NCBI GenBank assembly: GCA_012719855.1
Contig: JAAXZN010000029.1
Location: 1 to 64,000, forward strand
Source: Serratia liquefaciens
Lineage (GTDB): Bacteria; Pseudomonadota; Gammaproteobacteria; Enterobacterales; Enterobacteriaceae
DNA: 64,000 bases
Direction: 5' to 3'
The notes beneath the pieces are model-generated. The model was not told the origin of the DNA. It saw only the letters and a list, made by a program, of their open reading frames with translations, and made no database searches. The first letter of the stretch is position 1, and every line of letters starts with the position of its first letter. This document shows positions 20,246 to 29,475 of the stretch, in pieces. The position numbers and the translations under genes were made by a program.

Positions 20246-21175
20246 TTATCCCAGTAGTCGTGCGCCTGCGGTATCCAGACGGCAAATATGAACAAAACCT
20301 TCGTCGTTTTGCAGATAGTGATTAGTCAACCAATCGGCCATGCGTTGTGCCGTAGCGCCATCATCACAGACGGCGAACAGCGTCGGGCCGGAGCCGGAAA
20401 TACCGCAAGCCAGCGCACCTATATCCTGCGCGGCCTTGCGCGCATCGGCGAAGCCAGGCAGCAGGCGGGTGCGGTACGGTTCGGCAATCACGTCCTGCAT
20501 CAGTTTGGCGGCCAAGCGTGGCTGCTGGGTGTGGCAGGCATGAATAAAGCCCGCCAGATAGCGGCCGTGGCTGATACAGTCCTGGCGACGATACTGCGCG
20601 GGCAAAATCGCGCGCGCTTCGGCGGTGGACACCTTGATGCCCGGATAGGCCATCACCCACAGCCAGTCTTTAAAGCATGGCACTTCCTGGCTGATGAAGC
20701 CTTCTTCTTCCAGCATCAGCTGCAAGCCGCCGAGGTAGCAAGGCGCCACGTTGTCGTAATGCACGCTGCCGGAGATGCGGCCTTCCAGCTCGCCCATCAG
20801 GCTCAGCAGGGTCATTTTATCCAGAGGACGGTTGCAGAATTCATTCATCGCCATCAGCCCGGCAACCACCGAGCAGGCGCTGGAACCCAACCCCGAACCG
20901 ATCGGCATGTTTTTCTCCAGCCGCATCGCCACCGGGATCTCACGGCCGATCTCCTGGCAGAAACGCTGCCAGCACTGATAAACGATATTCTCTTTTGGAT
21001 CGTCCGGCAGTTTGCTGACGAAGCGACCGGCGTTCTGCAGGCTGAACGTGGTGGCAGCCTCGACGCTGACGCAGTCGCCCAGCAAGGTACCGTCGATCGG
21101 TGACACCGCTGCACCCAGAACGTCAAAGCCGACGCTTACGTTGCCAATTGAGGCCGGCGCATACACCTTAACCAT
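20246..21175 (-). CDS. thrB: Homoserine kinase
   Basis: GHMP-superfamily kinase phosphorylating homoserine with ATP. The 309 residues contain the GHMP phosphate-binding loop [17 protein letters not shown] near residue 90, the opening [20 protein letters not shown] and the C-terminal [12 protein letters not shown] motif. The ATG at 21175 lies one base beyond the thrA stop, and thrC begins three bases after its own stop. This compact arrangement is the same as in E. coli. Confidence 0.98.
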   Translation of the reverse strand: MVKVYAPASIGNVSVGFDVLGAAVSPIDGTLLGDCVSVEAATTFSLQNAGRFVSKLPDDPKENIVYQCWQRFCQEIGREIPVAMRLEKNMPIGSGLGSSACSVVAGLMAMNEFCNRPLDKMTLLSLMGELEGRISGSVHYDNVAPCYLGGLQLMLEEEGFISQEVPCFKDWLWVMAYPGIKVSTAEARAILPAQYRRQDCISHGRYLAGFIHACHTQQPRLAAKLMQDVIAEPYRTRLLPGFADARKAAQDIGALACGISGSGPTLFAVCDDGATAQRMADWLTNHYLQNDEGFVHICRLDTAGARLLG

Positions 21176-21176
21176 A

Positions 21177-23636
21177 TTAAACTCCCAACTTCCATGACAG
21201 TGTGCGCAACAGATCGGCGAAGACCCCTGCTGCAGTCACATCGTTACCGGCACCGTAGCCACGCAGTACCAACGGCAACGGCTGATAGTAACGGCTGTAG
21301 AAAGCCAAGGCGTTCTCGCCGTTCTTCACTTTATACAACGGATCGTTGCCGTCTACCGCATCAATGCGAACCTGACAGCGGCCGTTTTCAATGACGCCGA
21401 CGTAACGCAGCACCTTGCCCTGCTCGGCGGCGTTGGCCACATTGCGGGCATACTCTTTGTCCAGCTCCGGCAGGCGCGCCATAAAGGTTTCCACATCCCC
21501 GGAGGCATCAAAGGAAGACGGCAAAGCCGACTCGACTTCGATATCCTCCAGTTCCAGCTTATACCCCGCTTCACGGGCCAGGATCAGCAGCTTGCGGGCC
21601 ACGTCCATACCGGAAAGATCGTCACGGGGATCCGGCTCTGTATAGCCTTTGGCCTTGGCCTCCAGGGTCGCCGCCGACAGCGACATGCCTTCGTCCAGCT
21701 TGCCGAAAATAAACGACAGCGAACCGGACAGAATGCCGGAGAAACGCGTCAGCTCATCACCGGCGTTCAGCAGGTTTTGCAGGTTTTCGATCACCGGCAG
21801 ACCCGCACCGACATTGGTGTCGTACAGGAACTTGCGGCGCGAACCGGCCGCGGCGGTGCGTAGCTGTTGGTAGTAGTTCATCGACGAGGTGTTGGCCTTT
21901 TTGTTCGGCGTCACCACGTGGAATCCGTCGGCCAGGAAGTCCGCATATTGATCGGCAACGGCCTGGCTTGAGGTGCAGTCGACAATCACCGGGTTCAGCA
22001 GGTGGTACTCCTTCACCAAACGAATCAAACGCCCCAGGTTGAACGGCTCTTGCGCGCCGGCCAGCTCATCACGCCAGCTTTCAAGCTGAATGCCGTGAAT
22101 GTTGGTCAACATGGCGCGTGAATTGGCAATGCCGCACACCCGCAGATCAATATGCTTTTGTTTCAGCCAAGGCTGCTGACGGTAAATCTGCTCGATCAAC
22201 GCGCCGCCCACGCCACCAACGCCGATGACAAACACTTCAATCACCTGATCGGTGTTGAACAACATCTGGTGGCAAACGCGCACCCCGGTGGTCGCAGAAT
22301 CATTGCTGACCACCACCGAGATGGAGCGTTCGGAAGAGCCCTGAGCAATAGCGACAATGTTGATATTGGCGCGAGCCAGCGCAGAGAAGAAGCTGGCTGA
22401 AATGCCGCGCAGGGTACGCATGCCGTCGCCGACCACCGAGATGATCGCCAGCTGTTCCATTACGTCCAGCGGCTCCAGCAGGCCGTCTTTCAATTCAAGA
22501 TAGAACTCGTCTTCCAGCGCACGACGCGCACGTTGCAGTTCGCTCTGCGGCACGCAGAAGCTGATGCTGTATTCGGAAGAAGACTGGGTGATCAGCACCA
22601 CCGAGATACCGGCGCGTGACATCACGGCAAACACCCGCGCGGCCATGCCGACCATACCTTTCATCCCCGGACCGGAGACGTTGATCATCGCCATATTGTT
22701 CAGGTTGGTGATGCCCTTCACCGGCGTATCGGAATCCAGATTTTCGCCGCCAATCAGCGTGCCAGGCGCCTGTGGATTAGCGGTGTTTTTGATCAGGCAG
22801 GGGATTTGGAACTGGGCGATGGGGGCGATGGTGCGGGGATGAAGAACGCTGGCGCCGAAGTAGGAAAGCTCCATGGCTTCCTGGTACGACATCGATTTCA
22901 ACAGCCTGGCGTCCGGCACGGTGCGCGGGTCACAGGTGTAAACGCCGTCGACGTCGGTCCAGATCTCGCAGCAGTCGGCGCGCAGGCAGGCGGCCAGCAC
23001 GGCGGCGGAGTAGTCAGAACCGTTACGGCCCAGCACCACCAATTCGCCCTTGTCGTTGCCGGCGGTGAAACCGGCCATCAGCACAATGTGATCCGCCGGG
23101 ATGGCCGATGCGGCGATACGCAATGTGGATTCTGCGATATCAACCGTGGACTCCAGGTAGTGCCCCTGCGCCAGCAGCTTTTCAACCGGGTTAATCACCG
23201 TGACCGGGAAACCTTTGGCGCGAAACACCCCTTCCATGATGGCGATGGAGAGCTTCTCGCCGCGGCAGATGATGGCCGCATTCACGCTGTCCGGACACTG
23301 TCCAAGCAACGCAACGCCATGCAGCACCTGCTTGAGCTGGGCGAACTCCTGATCGACAAACGTCTTGAGGCGGTCGTACTCAAAGCCGGGCAACGCCTGC
23401 GCCAGCCCGCTAAGCAGGTCGGCGAAGATGCGCTCTGCATCGCTCATATTTGGCAGAATGTCTTGCCCCGCTACCGTTTTTTCAATCATCGCCACCAGGT
23501 GGTTAGTGATTTTAGCCGGAGCGGACAAGACCGTGGCCACCTGTCCCTGACGTGCATTACTTTCCATGATGTCGGCAACGCGCAGAAAACGTTCTGCATT
23601 CGCTACCGAGGTTCCGCCAAATTTCAGCACTCGCAT
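21177..23636 (-). CDS. thrA: Bifunctional aspartokinase I / homoserine dehydrogenase I
   Basis: Catalyses the first and third steps from aspartate to homoserine. The 819 residues comprise the aspartokinase domain (start [17 protein letters not shown], then [16 protein letters not shown]), two ACT-type regulatory domains (around 320-460) for threonine feedback, and the homoserine dehydrogenase. The dehydrogenase Rossmann motif is [15 protein letters not shown] near residue 470, with [20 protein letters not shown] further on. First structural gene of thrABC, preceded by a leader peptide and attenuator. Identity is certain. Confidence 0.98.
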   Translation of the reverse strand: MRVLKFGGTSVANAERFLRVADIMESNARQGQVATVLSAPAKITNHLVAMIEKTVAGQDILPNMSDAERIFADLLSGLAQALPGFEYDRLKTFVDQEFAQLKQVLHGVALLGQCPDSVNAAIICRGEKLSIAIMEGVFRAKGFPVTVINPVEKLLAQGHYLESTVDIAESTLRIAASAIPADHIVLMAGFTAGNDKGELVVLGRNGSDYSAAVLAACLRADCCEIWTDVDGVYTCDPRTVPDARLLKSMSYQEAMELSYFGASVLHPRTIAPIAQFQIPCLIKNTANPQAPGTLIGGENLDSDTPVKGITNLNNMAMINVSGPGMKGMVGMAARVFAVMSRAGISVVLITQSSSEYSISFCVPQSELQRARRALEDEFYLELKDGLLEPLDVMEQLAIISVVGDGMRTLRGISASFFSALARANINIVAIAQGSSERSISVVVSNDSATTGVRVCHQMLFNTDQVIEVFVIGVGGVGGALIEQIYRQQPWLKQKHIDLRVCGIANSRAMLTNIHGIQLESWRDELAGAQEPFNLGRLIRLVKEYHLLNPVIVDCTSSQAVADQYADFLADGFHVVTPNKKANTSSMNYYQQLRTAAAGSRRKFLYDTNVGAGLPVIENLQNLLNAGDELTRFSGILSGSLSFIFGKLDEGMSLSAATLEAKAKGYTEPDPRDDLSGMDVARKLLILAREAGYKLELEDIEVESALPSSFDASGDVETFMARLPELDKEYARNVANAAEQGKVLRYVGVIENGRCQVRIDAVDGNDPLYKVKNGENALAFYSRYYQPLPLVLRGYGAGNDVTAAGVFADLLRTLSWKLGV

Positions 23637-23662
23637 TTCTTGTCTCTCCCGAATTTAAGCCG

Positions 23663-23693
23663 AAAAAAAAGCCCGCACTGGTTAGGTGCGGGC
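23663..23693 (-). terminator. Threonine operon attenuator
   Basis: Minus-strand hairpin GTGCGGGC-N7-GCCCGCAC (arms 23686-23693 and 23671-23678) followed by a run of eight T, placed between thrL and thrA. It lies 25 bases after the thrL stop, as expected for transcription attenuation by threonine/isoleucine charging. Confidence 0.92.
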
Positions 23694-23718
23694 TTTTTTC
23701 TTTTGTTTCCTGTACGCG

Positions 23719-23787
23719 TCAGCCCGCCCCGTTACCTGTGGTATCGGTGGTGGTAATAATTGTTGTGTTCAGGCTGATGTTTCGCAT
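23719..23787 (-). CDS. thrL: thr operon leader peptide
   Basis: A 22-residue peptide starting MRNISLNTT and ending TTGNGAG, too short for routine gene calling. It holds seven threonines and three isoleucines, eight of them in an IITTTDTT run. Ribosome stalling at these codons when Thr or Ile tRNAs are uncharged would prevent the attenuator hairpin from forming. The end GNGAG is shared with the E. coli leader. It lies between a well-formed promoter and the attenuator. Confidence 0.93.
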   Translation of the reverse strand: MRNISLNTTIITTTDTTGNGAG

Positions 23788-23826
23788 TTTGTCTGTCTGT
23801 CTCATTAAATACTCTGTCCCCTCTAT

Positions 23827-23855
23827 TGGTTAAAGCAATCGCTATCCCAAGTCAA
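23827..23855 (-). promoter_or_regulatory. Threonine operon promoter
   Basis: Minus-strand TTGACT (23850-23855), 17 bases, TAACCA (23827-23832), about 40 bases upstream of the thrL start. Both elements and the following bases resemble the E. coli thr promoter. Confidence 0.8.
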
Positions 23856-23999
23856 ATTATTTCTTGTTTTTGCTTATTTATCGTCCAGCGAGCTAACCGG
23901 GCGATGCGAGAGCTGAAAAGCCAGATGACAGAATAAAAAGACAGGCAGGCGGCAAATTTGCAGTGGATCACACTGCAAAATTAGCCATGTTTACGGGTA

Positions 24000-24686
24000 T
24001 CACTTTGTCAGTTTTTTTTCGATATCATGCAACAAAGTATGCAGCATCGCCGTGTCCCGCTGTTGCAAAACACCAAGCCGTTGATGCAGCCAGTCGCGCA
24101 ATTTTTGATCGTCACTGACCTCCAGCGCCGCCAGTAACCCATCAGCACGCTGACGCAATGCCTTAAGCTGGCCTTCGTGGGCGACCGCCTCTTGCGGCGC
24201 GCTGACGTTCATCAGCTCTGACAGCTGATAACAGTACACCATCACCGCCTGGCCGAGATTGAGCGAAGGGTAATCCGCCTGCATAGGAACGCCAGTCAGC
24301 AAATCCGCCAGTTCCAGCTCCTCATTGGTCAGGCCGGAATCTTCACGGCCAAACACCAGCGCCGCCTGGTTTACCCACTGGCTGCGCTCACTCAGCTGGC
24401 CCAACAGTTGCTGCGGCGTACAGTAATAATGAAAACGCGCCCGGCTGCGGGCCGTGGTGGCTACGGTGAAATCTACGTCCGCCAGTGCCTGTTCCAGAGT
24501 GGCGAAAGTTTGCACGCCGTCGAGGATCTCCCCCGCCCCGTGAGCAACCCAACGCGCCGCCGGCTGCAGGTGCGCTTCGCTGTCGACGATACGCAACGAA
24601 GTGAAGCCCATGGTTTTCATTGCCCGCGCCGCAGCGCCGACGTTTTCCGGCCGTGCCGGAGCCACTAAAACAATATGCAGCTGCAT
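24000..24686 (-). CDS. lasT: SPOUT-family RNA methyltransferase LasT (YjtD)
   Basis: Predicted SAM-dependent RNA 2'-O-methyltransferase of the TrmJ-like SPOUT group; the target RNA is not established from sequence. The 228 residues begin MQLHIVLVAPARPENVGAAAR and contain the cofactor-knot motifs LVFGREDSGLTNEE and YPSLNLGQAVMVYCYQL. A C-terminal helical tail ends LLHDIEKKLTK, close to the E. coli protein. I start at ATG 24686; the longer frame adds 26 unconserved residues. It is upstream of and in the same direction as the thr operon, as in E. coli. Confidence 0.93.
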   Translation of the reverse strand: MQLHIVLVAPARPENVGAAARAMKTMGFTSLRIVDSEAHLQPAARWVAHGAGEILDGVQTFATLEQALADVDFTVATTARSRARFHYYCTPQQLLGQLSERSQWVNQAALVFGREDSGLTNEELELADLLTGVPMQADYPSLNLGQAVMVYCYQLSELMNVSAPQEAVAHEGQLKALRQRADGLLAALEVSDDQKLRDWLHQRLGVLQQRDTAMLHTLLHDIEKKLTK

Positions 24687-25021
24687 CAATACTCCACAGA
24701 ATAAGGGGGTCGCAGGTTTTTGACTGTTCAGGATAGTCTGATTATATTTACAAGTGTGCAACAATAATCCCGCAGGCTGCGATAGACAGGGGTAAATGCG
24801 CTATTGGCCTTATAAATGGCACGGAATACATATTATTACTTCTTATGATTTACTACTCTTATTAATCAAGGTGTTAAAATAACTGCTTTATCAATAAGCC
24901 GTTAATTCTACCTCATTAGGCGCAACAATGCTGAATCGTACACAGAATTTATGGTTCTGTGACTTAAGCTGGCATTTCTGTAAGTGTTTTTCACAAAACT
25001 GTTAACGTGCTACAATTGAAT

Positions 25022-25035
25022 TTGATATATGTCAA
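25022..25035 (+). promoter_or_regulatory. Candidate FNR site upstream of arcA
   Basis: TTGATATATGTCAA matches the FNR consensus TTGAT-N4-ATCAA with one mismatch. It lies about 290 bases before arcA, fitting the known anaerobic FNR activation of arcA in E. coli through a distal promoter. The site could also serve a minus-strand transcript. Confidence 0.55.
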
Positions 25036-25076
25036 CAAAGCTTAGTTTTGTTGGGTGATGAATTCGGTACGCACTG

Positions 25077-25217
25077 TTATATTGCTGTTAATAGGGTTAG
25101 GATATGCGCCGTTTTGGCACCTTTGGGGATGTAAGGAATAGCACCCCCACCAAGCTAGCGATCTTGTTGACATGAGATGGAAAGTGCATCAAGAACGAGT
25201 TTACGTACTGTAGTCAT
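25077..25217 (-). pseudogene. yjjY: yjjY homologue interrupted by an in-frame amber codon
   Basis: Reading from ATG at 25217, the frame gives MTTVRKLVLDALSI and six more residues, then a TAG at 25155-25157. It continues in the same frame to AKTAHILTLLTAI and a TAA at 25077. The total is 46 codons including the amber, the same length as my recollection of the E. coli YjjY protein (46 residues). Both ends align without gaps (MTKVRNCVLDALSI and SKTAVILTILTAT in E. coli). The position and orientation, divergent from arcA and upstream of lasT, also match. Either this is a pseudogene, or yjjY never encoded a protein and the conservation reflects arcA leader sequence. Confidence 0.6.
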
Positions 25218-25320
25218 TTGGTAAGAGGGAACGTGAGCGCTAATCTCTGCCCTCCGCTAAGAAAACAAAGACTTCTGTACTTCCTATTTTCTATTTTGTT
25301 GGCAATTTTAGGTAGCAAAT

Positions 25321-26037
25321 ATGCAGACCCCGCACATTCTGATTGTCGAAGACGAGTTAGTCACTCGTAACACCCTGAAGAGCATTTTCGAGGCGGAAGG
25401 CTACGTTGTTCATGAAGCCAATGATGGTGCAGAAATGCACAACATCCTGTCTGAAAATGATATCAATCTGGTTATCATGGACATTAATCTGCCAGGCAAA
25501 AATGGCCTGCTGCTGGCGCGTGAACTGCGCGAACAGGCCAGCGTTGCGCTGATGTTCCTGACCGGCCGTGATAACGAAGTTGATAAGATCCTCGGATTGG
25601 AAATCGGCGCTGATGACTATATCACCAAGCCATTTAATCCACGTGAACTGACCATTCGCGCACGCAACCTGCTGTCCCGCACCATGAACCTGGGCAGCGT
25701 CGGCGAAGAACGCCGTCTGGTTGAAAGCTATAAGTTCAACGGTTGGGAGCTGGACATCAACAGCCGCTCTCTGATCAGCCCAGCGGGCGAGCAATATAAA
25801 TTGCCGCGCAGTGAATTCCGCGCCATGCTGCACTTCTGCGAAAACCCGGGCAAGATCCAATCCCGTGGCGAACTGCTGAAGAAGATGACCGGCCGCGAGC
25901 TGAAACCGCATGACCGCACCGTGGACGTGACCATTCGTCGCATCCGCAAGCACTTCGAATCCACGCCGGACACGCCTGAAATCATCGCTACCATTCACGG
26001 TGAAGGCTACCGTTTCTGTGGCGATCTGGAAGAGTAA
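25321..26037 (+). CDS. arcA: Two-component response regulator ArcA
   Basis: OmpR-family regulator of aerobic/anaerobic metabolism, phosphorylated by ArcB. The 238 residues have the receiver domain with acidic pocket at E10-D11, phosphoacceptor Asp54 in [12 protein letters not shown], and the conserved Lys in [11 protein letters not shown]. The C-terminal winged helix has [15 protein letters not shown]. Start ATG 25321. Monocistronic, with a strong palindromic terminator. No cre genes follow on this strand. In E. coli, creBCD lies between arcA and creA; here creA is directly adjacent in the convergent orientation. Confidence 0.98.
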   Translation: MQTPHILIVEDELVTRNTLKSIFEAEGYVVHEANDGAEMHNILSENDINLVIMDINLPGKNGLLLARELREQASVALMFLTGRDNEVDKILGLEIGADDYITKPFNPRELTIRARNLLSRTMNLGSVGEERRLVESYKFNGWELDINSRSLISPAGEQYKLPRSEFRAMLHFCENPGKIQSRGELLKKMTGRELKPHDRTVDVTIRRIRKHFESTPDTPEIIATIHGEGYRFCGDLEE

Positions 26038-26055
26038 GCCTGCGCGTTAAAATAG

Positions 26056-26087
26056 TTGGGGTTCAACTGAACCCCAAGTCTTTTATT
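26056..26087 (+). terminator. arcA terminator
   Basis: Perfect ten-base stem TTGGGGTTCA / TGAACCCCAA (26056-26065 and 26068-26077) with a minimal loop, then a T-rich stretch. It overlaps the end of creA. Confidence 0.85.
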
Positions 26088-26562
26088 TTGCCTCACCCCA
26101 AGGGATGATCGGCACCGCGCTCAGCGCGTTCTTCGGTGAACCGTCCACCACACGGTCTGAATAGCTCAGATAGATCAACGCATTGCGATTTGCATCGTAA
26201 AAACGCACCACCTGCAGCTTCTTGAACACCAACGACGTCCGCTTCTGGAACACCACCGTCCCTTCCGCCTTGCCGTTTTTGATTTTATCGTTCAGCGCGA
26301 TCGGCCCGACCTGCTGGCAAGAAATGGCCGCATCCGCAGTGTCTTCCGCTAATCCCAGACCGCCTTTAATGCCACCGGTTTTGGCGCGGCTGATATAACA
26401 AGTTACATTTTTAACATCAGGATCGTCGAATGCTTCCACCACAATTTTGTGGTCCGGACCGAAGAGTTTGAATACCGTATCCACCGACCCAACCTGTTCT
26501 GCCTGCGCGCTGTTTACCGTTGCGCAAACTAAACCAAACAAAAATATCCATCCTTTTTTCAT
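26083..26562 (-). CDS. creA: CreA family protein
   Basis: Periplasmic protein of unknown biochemical function. The 159 residues have a Sec signal peptide ([21 protein letters not shown], cleavage after residue 21) and the CreA family sequence [36 protein letters not shown] and [15 protein letters not shown]. Two cysteines (in VTCYIS and ISCQQV) could form a disulfide. It converges on arcA and diverges from rob. The creB, creC and creD genes that accompany it in E. coli are absent here, so this creA is not part of a Cre regulon at this locus. Confidence 0.93.
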   Translation of the reverse strand: MKKGWIFLFGLVCATVNSAQAEQVGSVDTVFKLFGPDHKIVVEAFDDPDVKNVTCYISRAKTGGIKGGLGLAEDTADAAISCQQVGPIALNDKIKNGKAEGTVVFQKRTSLVFKKLQVVRFYDANRNALIYLSYSDRVVDGSPKNALSAVPIIPWGEAK

Positions 26563-26648
26563 TCACTTAACTCCAATAACCTGAACGCTAAAAATAGCCG
26601 CAGGCAATTAATATTGTTTATGTTTTAGGTCACAGAATAAGGGTTTTT

Positions 26649-26669
26649 CCGGTCTGCACCGGTCTTTTT
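26649..26669 (+). terminator. Possible hairpin-T-run in the creA-rob spacer
   Basis: CCGGT-CTGC-ACCGG followed by TCTTTTT, about 240 bases before rob and 90 bases beyond the creA start. It resembles a weak rho-independent terminator, so it could end a short plus-strand transcript or attenuate a rob leader. The remaining 340-base spacer contains a TGCTATTAT that may be an extended -10 for rob at about 26713-26725. I see no open frame worth calling. Confidence 0.35.
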
Positions 26670-26904
26670 AGCACAGAGCGTGAAAAAAATCTTTGAGAGT
26701 CTCGGAGGAAAAAAATTGCTATTATGCGGCGTCGTTATTTCTTTGCGCCCTTTAAGGTGTGCCCCTGTCCAACTCCCGCGCAACCCGCTGCGAGAGGCAA
26801 AGAGTGCTACGCAAAATGGCTCATGGATTGGTCTGATAGCGCAAGCACCAGCGTGACGAATAAACAGTTCGGGTCCCGACCCTAAAGCTCTACGAGGAAG
26901 ATCT

Positions 26905-27774
26905 ATGGATCAAGCCGGTATCATTCGTGATCTGCTTAGCTGGCTGGAAAGCCATTTGGACCAACCCTTGTCTCTGGACAACGTGGCGGCGAAAGCGGGT
27001 TACTCAAAATGGCATCTACAACGGATGTTCAAAGATATTACCGGTAACGCCATCGGCGCTTATATCCGGGCAAGGAGATTATCCAAGGCTGCAGTGGCGC
27101 TGCGTTTAACCAGCCGCCCTATTCTGGATATCGCCTTACAGTATCGCTTCGACTCGCAGCAGACCTTCACGCGTGCATTTAAAAAACAGTTTGCGCAAAC
27201 GCCGGCGTTGTATCGCCGCGCCGAAGACTGGAGCGCATTCGGCATCTGTCCGCCAATCCGCCTGGGCGCCTTTACCCTGCCGCAGCCAGAGTTTGTCACG
27301 TTGCCGGAACAGCATCTGATTGGCCTGACGCAAAGCTATTCGTGCACGCTGGAGCAAATCTCGAACTTCCGTACCGAGCTGCGTTCACAGTTCTGGCGCC
27401 AATACCTGGGCGAAGCGGAGACGCTGCCGCCGGTGCTGTACGGTCTGCACCATTCGCGCCCAAGCCAGGAAAAGGACGACGAGCAGGAAGTGCTGTATAC
27501 CACGGCGCTGGAACCGCATCACGTTCCGAAGGAAATTCAGGCTGGGCAGCCGCTGACGCTGCAAGGTGGCGAGTATGCAATGTTCAGTTATGAAGGCCCT
27601 ACTTCTGGTCTGCAGGACTTTATTCTGACGCTGTATGGCACTTGCCTGCCGGCACTCAAACTCACGCGCCGCAAAGGGCACGACATTGAGCGCTTTTATC
27701 CCAAGGGTGACCGTCGGCCACCCCAACCGCCGACCGAGATCAACTGCGACTATTTGATCCCGATCCGCCGTTAA
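26905..27774 (+). CDS. rob: AraC-family regulator Rob
   Basis: Right-origin-binding protein, an abundant MarA/SoxS-class activator of drug-efflux and stress genes. The 289 residues carry the double helix-turn-helix (LSLDNVAAKAGYSKWHLQRM, then residues 55-105 with DIALQYRFDSQQTFTRAFKK), nearly identical to E. coli Rob. A GyrI-like C-terminal ligand-binding domain runs from about 120 to the end. Start ATG 26905 has GAGGAAG six bases upstream. The stop codon overlaps that of gpmB on the opposite strand, the same tail-to-tail arrangement as in E. coli. Confidence 0.97.
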   Translation: MDQAGIIRDLLSWLESHLDQPLSLDNVAAKAGYSKWHLQRMFKDITGNAIGAYIRARRLSKAAVALRLTSRPILDIALQYRFDSQQTFTRAFKKQFAQTPALYRRAEDWSAFGICPPIRLGAFTLPQPEFVTLPEQHLIGLTQSYSCTLEQISNFRTELRSQFWRQYLGEAETLPPVLYGLHHSRPSQEKDDEQEVLYTTALEPHHVPKEIQAGQPLTLQGGEYAMFSYEGPTSGLQDFILTLYGTCLPALKLTRRKGHDIERFYPKGDRRPPQPPTEINCDYLIPIRR

Positions 27775-28418
27775 CGCTGCAGTTCGTCCAATGCGGGCAT
27801 GTCCAGATGCGTGACATCGCCCGCCGTTTCGACAATCCAACCGGAAGCCAGCCAAGGGCTCTGCTGATAGTCGACACGCGACAGCGAACAGTTACGTAAA
27901 CGCAGGCGACGTTCGGCATAGGCCGGTAACCCGAGCACGGTGCTGATCAAACAACCCAGCGCGATACCGTGGCTCACAATCAGCGGCTTGCTCCCTTCAG
28001 GCAGCATCAGGCAGCTTTCCAGCGCCTCACGCATCCGCCCACCCAGCTCGCTCATGGATTCACCTTGAGGGATACGGCCGTCGGCAGTACCATCGACCAT
28101 CTGCTTGCGCCACTGTTCTTCCTGCGGCGTCAGGCTTTCGATCAGGCGTTCTTCCAGAACCCCCATGTGTAACTCGCGCAAACGCGGATCGTTTATAACC
28201 TCGCAACCGCAAGCTTCTGAGATAATTTGCGCGGTGCGTCGGGTACGCCCCAAATCGCTGGTAATCACGTGCGTGATACCGAGCTTGCTGACGCGTTGGG
28301 CAACCAGATGAGCCTGATGTTCACCGTGGGCGGTTAACGGGCTGTCGGACTGACCCTGGATACGGCGAGCCGCATTCCATTCCGTTTCGCCGTGGCGAAC
28401 GAGGTATACCTGTAACAT
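27771..28418 (-). CDS. gpmB: Histidine-phosphatase family protein GpmB
   Basis: Member of the phosphoglycerate mutase/histidine acid phosphatase branch-1 family. It is named as a phosphoglycerate mutase in older annotation, but this group generally acts as phosphatases. The 215 residues open MLQVYLVRHGETEWNAARRIQG with the catalytic histidine in RHGE, and have the second histidine in LIVSHGIALGCL. Conserved Arg and Glu are visible in TSDLGRTRRTAQ and LRELHMGVLEER. Its stop overlaps rob by four bases. It diverges from yjjX across about 110 bases containing a perfect 14-base palindrome (28470-28483). Confidence 0.95.
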   Translation of the reverse strand: MLQVYLVRHGETEWNAARRIQGQSDSPLTAHGEHQAHLVAQRVSKLGITHVITSDLGRTRRTAQIISEACGCEVINDPRLRELHMGVLEERLIESLTPQEEQWRKQMVDGTADGRIPQGESMSELGGRMREALESCLMLPEGSKPLIVSHGIALGCLISTVLGLPAYAERRLRLRNCSLSRVDYQQSPWLASGWIVETAGDVTHLDMPALDELQR

Positions 28419-28529
28419 TTTGCTTTTCCGTTATACTGCGTGAAACCTGAGTTTATCTTCGTCACAGGCCGCTTGCGCAAGCGTCTGACGTATTGAATAG
28501 GCTCTTAGCTTAAGGATGCCAAACCCGTT

Positions 28530-29069
28530 ATGTATCATGTTGTCGCTGCAACTACCAACCCGGCAAAGATCAAGGCTATTCAGTTGGCCTTTGAGGACAC
28601 CTTTGGCGTGGACCAATGCCGCATTGAATCGGTCGACGTCGCCAGCGGCGTCTCACTGCAACCCATCGGCAATCTCGAAACCCGCACCGGCGCACGCCAG
28701 CGCGTCATGGAAGCGCGCCAGGTACGCCCGGAGGCCGACTTTTGGGTCGGCGTGGAAGCGGGTATCGAAGAGAATATGACCTTCGCCTGGATGACGGTGG
28801 AAAACCCGTACACCCGGGGCGAATCGCGTTCAGCCAGTCTGATGCTGCCGGAGACGATTTTACAGGGAATTCGCGCCGGCCGCGAATTGGGGACTGAAAT
28901 GGCAACCATCACCGGCAATGCCGAAGTGAAGCGCCAGGGCGGCGCTATCGGTATCTTCACCGATGGGCGGTTGAGCCGCACCAGCGTTTACCATCAGGCT
29001 CTGCTGTTGGCGCTGGTGCCCTTCCACAACCCGATCTACCAAAACCATAACAACGCGCCGCAAAAATAA
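28530..29069 (+). CDS. yjjX: Inosine/xanthosine triphosphatase YjjX
   Basis: House-cleaning nucleotidase that hydrolyses ITP and XTP to diphosphates in E. coli. The 179 residues contain the HAM1-like start [18 protein letters not shown], the metal-binding region [14 protein letters not shown] and [16 protein letters not shown]. The ATG at 28530 is the family start. It converges on trpR, 21 bases from the latter's stop. An alternative frame in the same stretch has no family match. Confidence 0.93.
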   Translation: MYHVVAATTNPAKIKAIQLAFEDTFGVDQCRIESVDVASGVSLQPIGNLETRTGARQRVMEARQVRPEADFWVGVEAGIEENMTFAWMTVENPYTRGESRSASLMLPETILQGIRAGRELGTEMATITGNAEVKRQGGAIGIFTDGRLSRTSVYHQALLLALVPFHNPIYQNHNNAPQK

Positions 29070-29090
29070 ACGCTGACGAGCGAGGCGCGA

Positions 29091-29420
29091 CTAAGGTGCC
29101 TCGCCCAGTAATTGCTGCTCCAGCCACTGTTTCAACGCCGGCGTCGCGACCTTCAGGCTGTTCGAACCGCGAGTGATGGTGGCAATACCGGCCCCCAGTT
29201 CGTTCTTCAGCTCACGCTGGCTCATCTCACCGCGCATCAGCTCCTGAATAATCCGCACCCGCGTCCCCAAAGCCGTTCTTTCGTCCGGCGTCAGCAACAG
29301 TTGCAGCAGCGGTTGGTGCAGATCCTGGACGAACGAATTCTGCAGCAGCGTGACAAAGCGCAGCCAATCCTCATTGCCTTGTTCTGAAAGAGCTGGGTCG
29401 TTAAGCGATAATTGCGTCAT
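29091..29420 (-). CDS. trpR: Trp operon repressor
   Basis: Tryptophan-dependent repressor of trp, aroH and its own gene. The 109 residues are all-helical, with the helix-turn-helix in [20 protein letters not shown] and the tryptophan-binding segment [20 protein letters not shown]. The start ATG 29420 lies 12 bases from a nearly perfect TrpR operator, indicating conserved autoregulation. It is downstream of slt on the same strand. Confidence 0.96.
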   Translation of the reverse strand: MTQLSLNDPALSEQGNEDWLRFVTLLQNSFVQDLHQPLLQLLLTPDERTALGTRVRIIQELMRGEMSQRELKNELGAGIATITRGSNSLKVATPALKQWLEQQLLGEAP

Positions 29421-29431
29421 GGCAAGCCACC

Positions 29432-29449
29432 ATACTATTTAACTAGTAC
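29432..29449 (-). promoter_or_regulatory. TrpR operator (autoregulation of trpR)
   Basis: GTACTAGTTAAATAGTAT on the minus strand, matching the trp operator symmetry GTACTAGTT-AACTAGTAC at 16 of 18 positions, between slt and trpR. Confidence 0.85.
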
Positions 29450-29475
29450 AGCAGCATAGCATAGCGCCGCAAAAA

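Larger units (their letters stand above)
24687..25320. other. Long arcA upstream region
   Basis: About 630 bases between the divergent lasT and arcA genes, AT-rich around 24800-25060. It holds the interrupted yjjY frame and an FNR-like box described separately. A TTGACA at 25167-25172 is a possible -35 for arcA but no good -10 follows. Long upstream regions with several start sites are known for arcA in E. coli. Confidence 0.6.

Noticed and set aside
25155-25157. Reading the yjjY amber as pyrrolysine or programmed readthrough
   Set aside because: Enterobacteria lack pyrrolysine machinery, and no readthrough context or structure is apparent; pseudogene or non-coding explanation is simpler.
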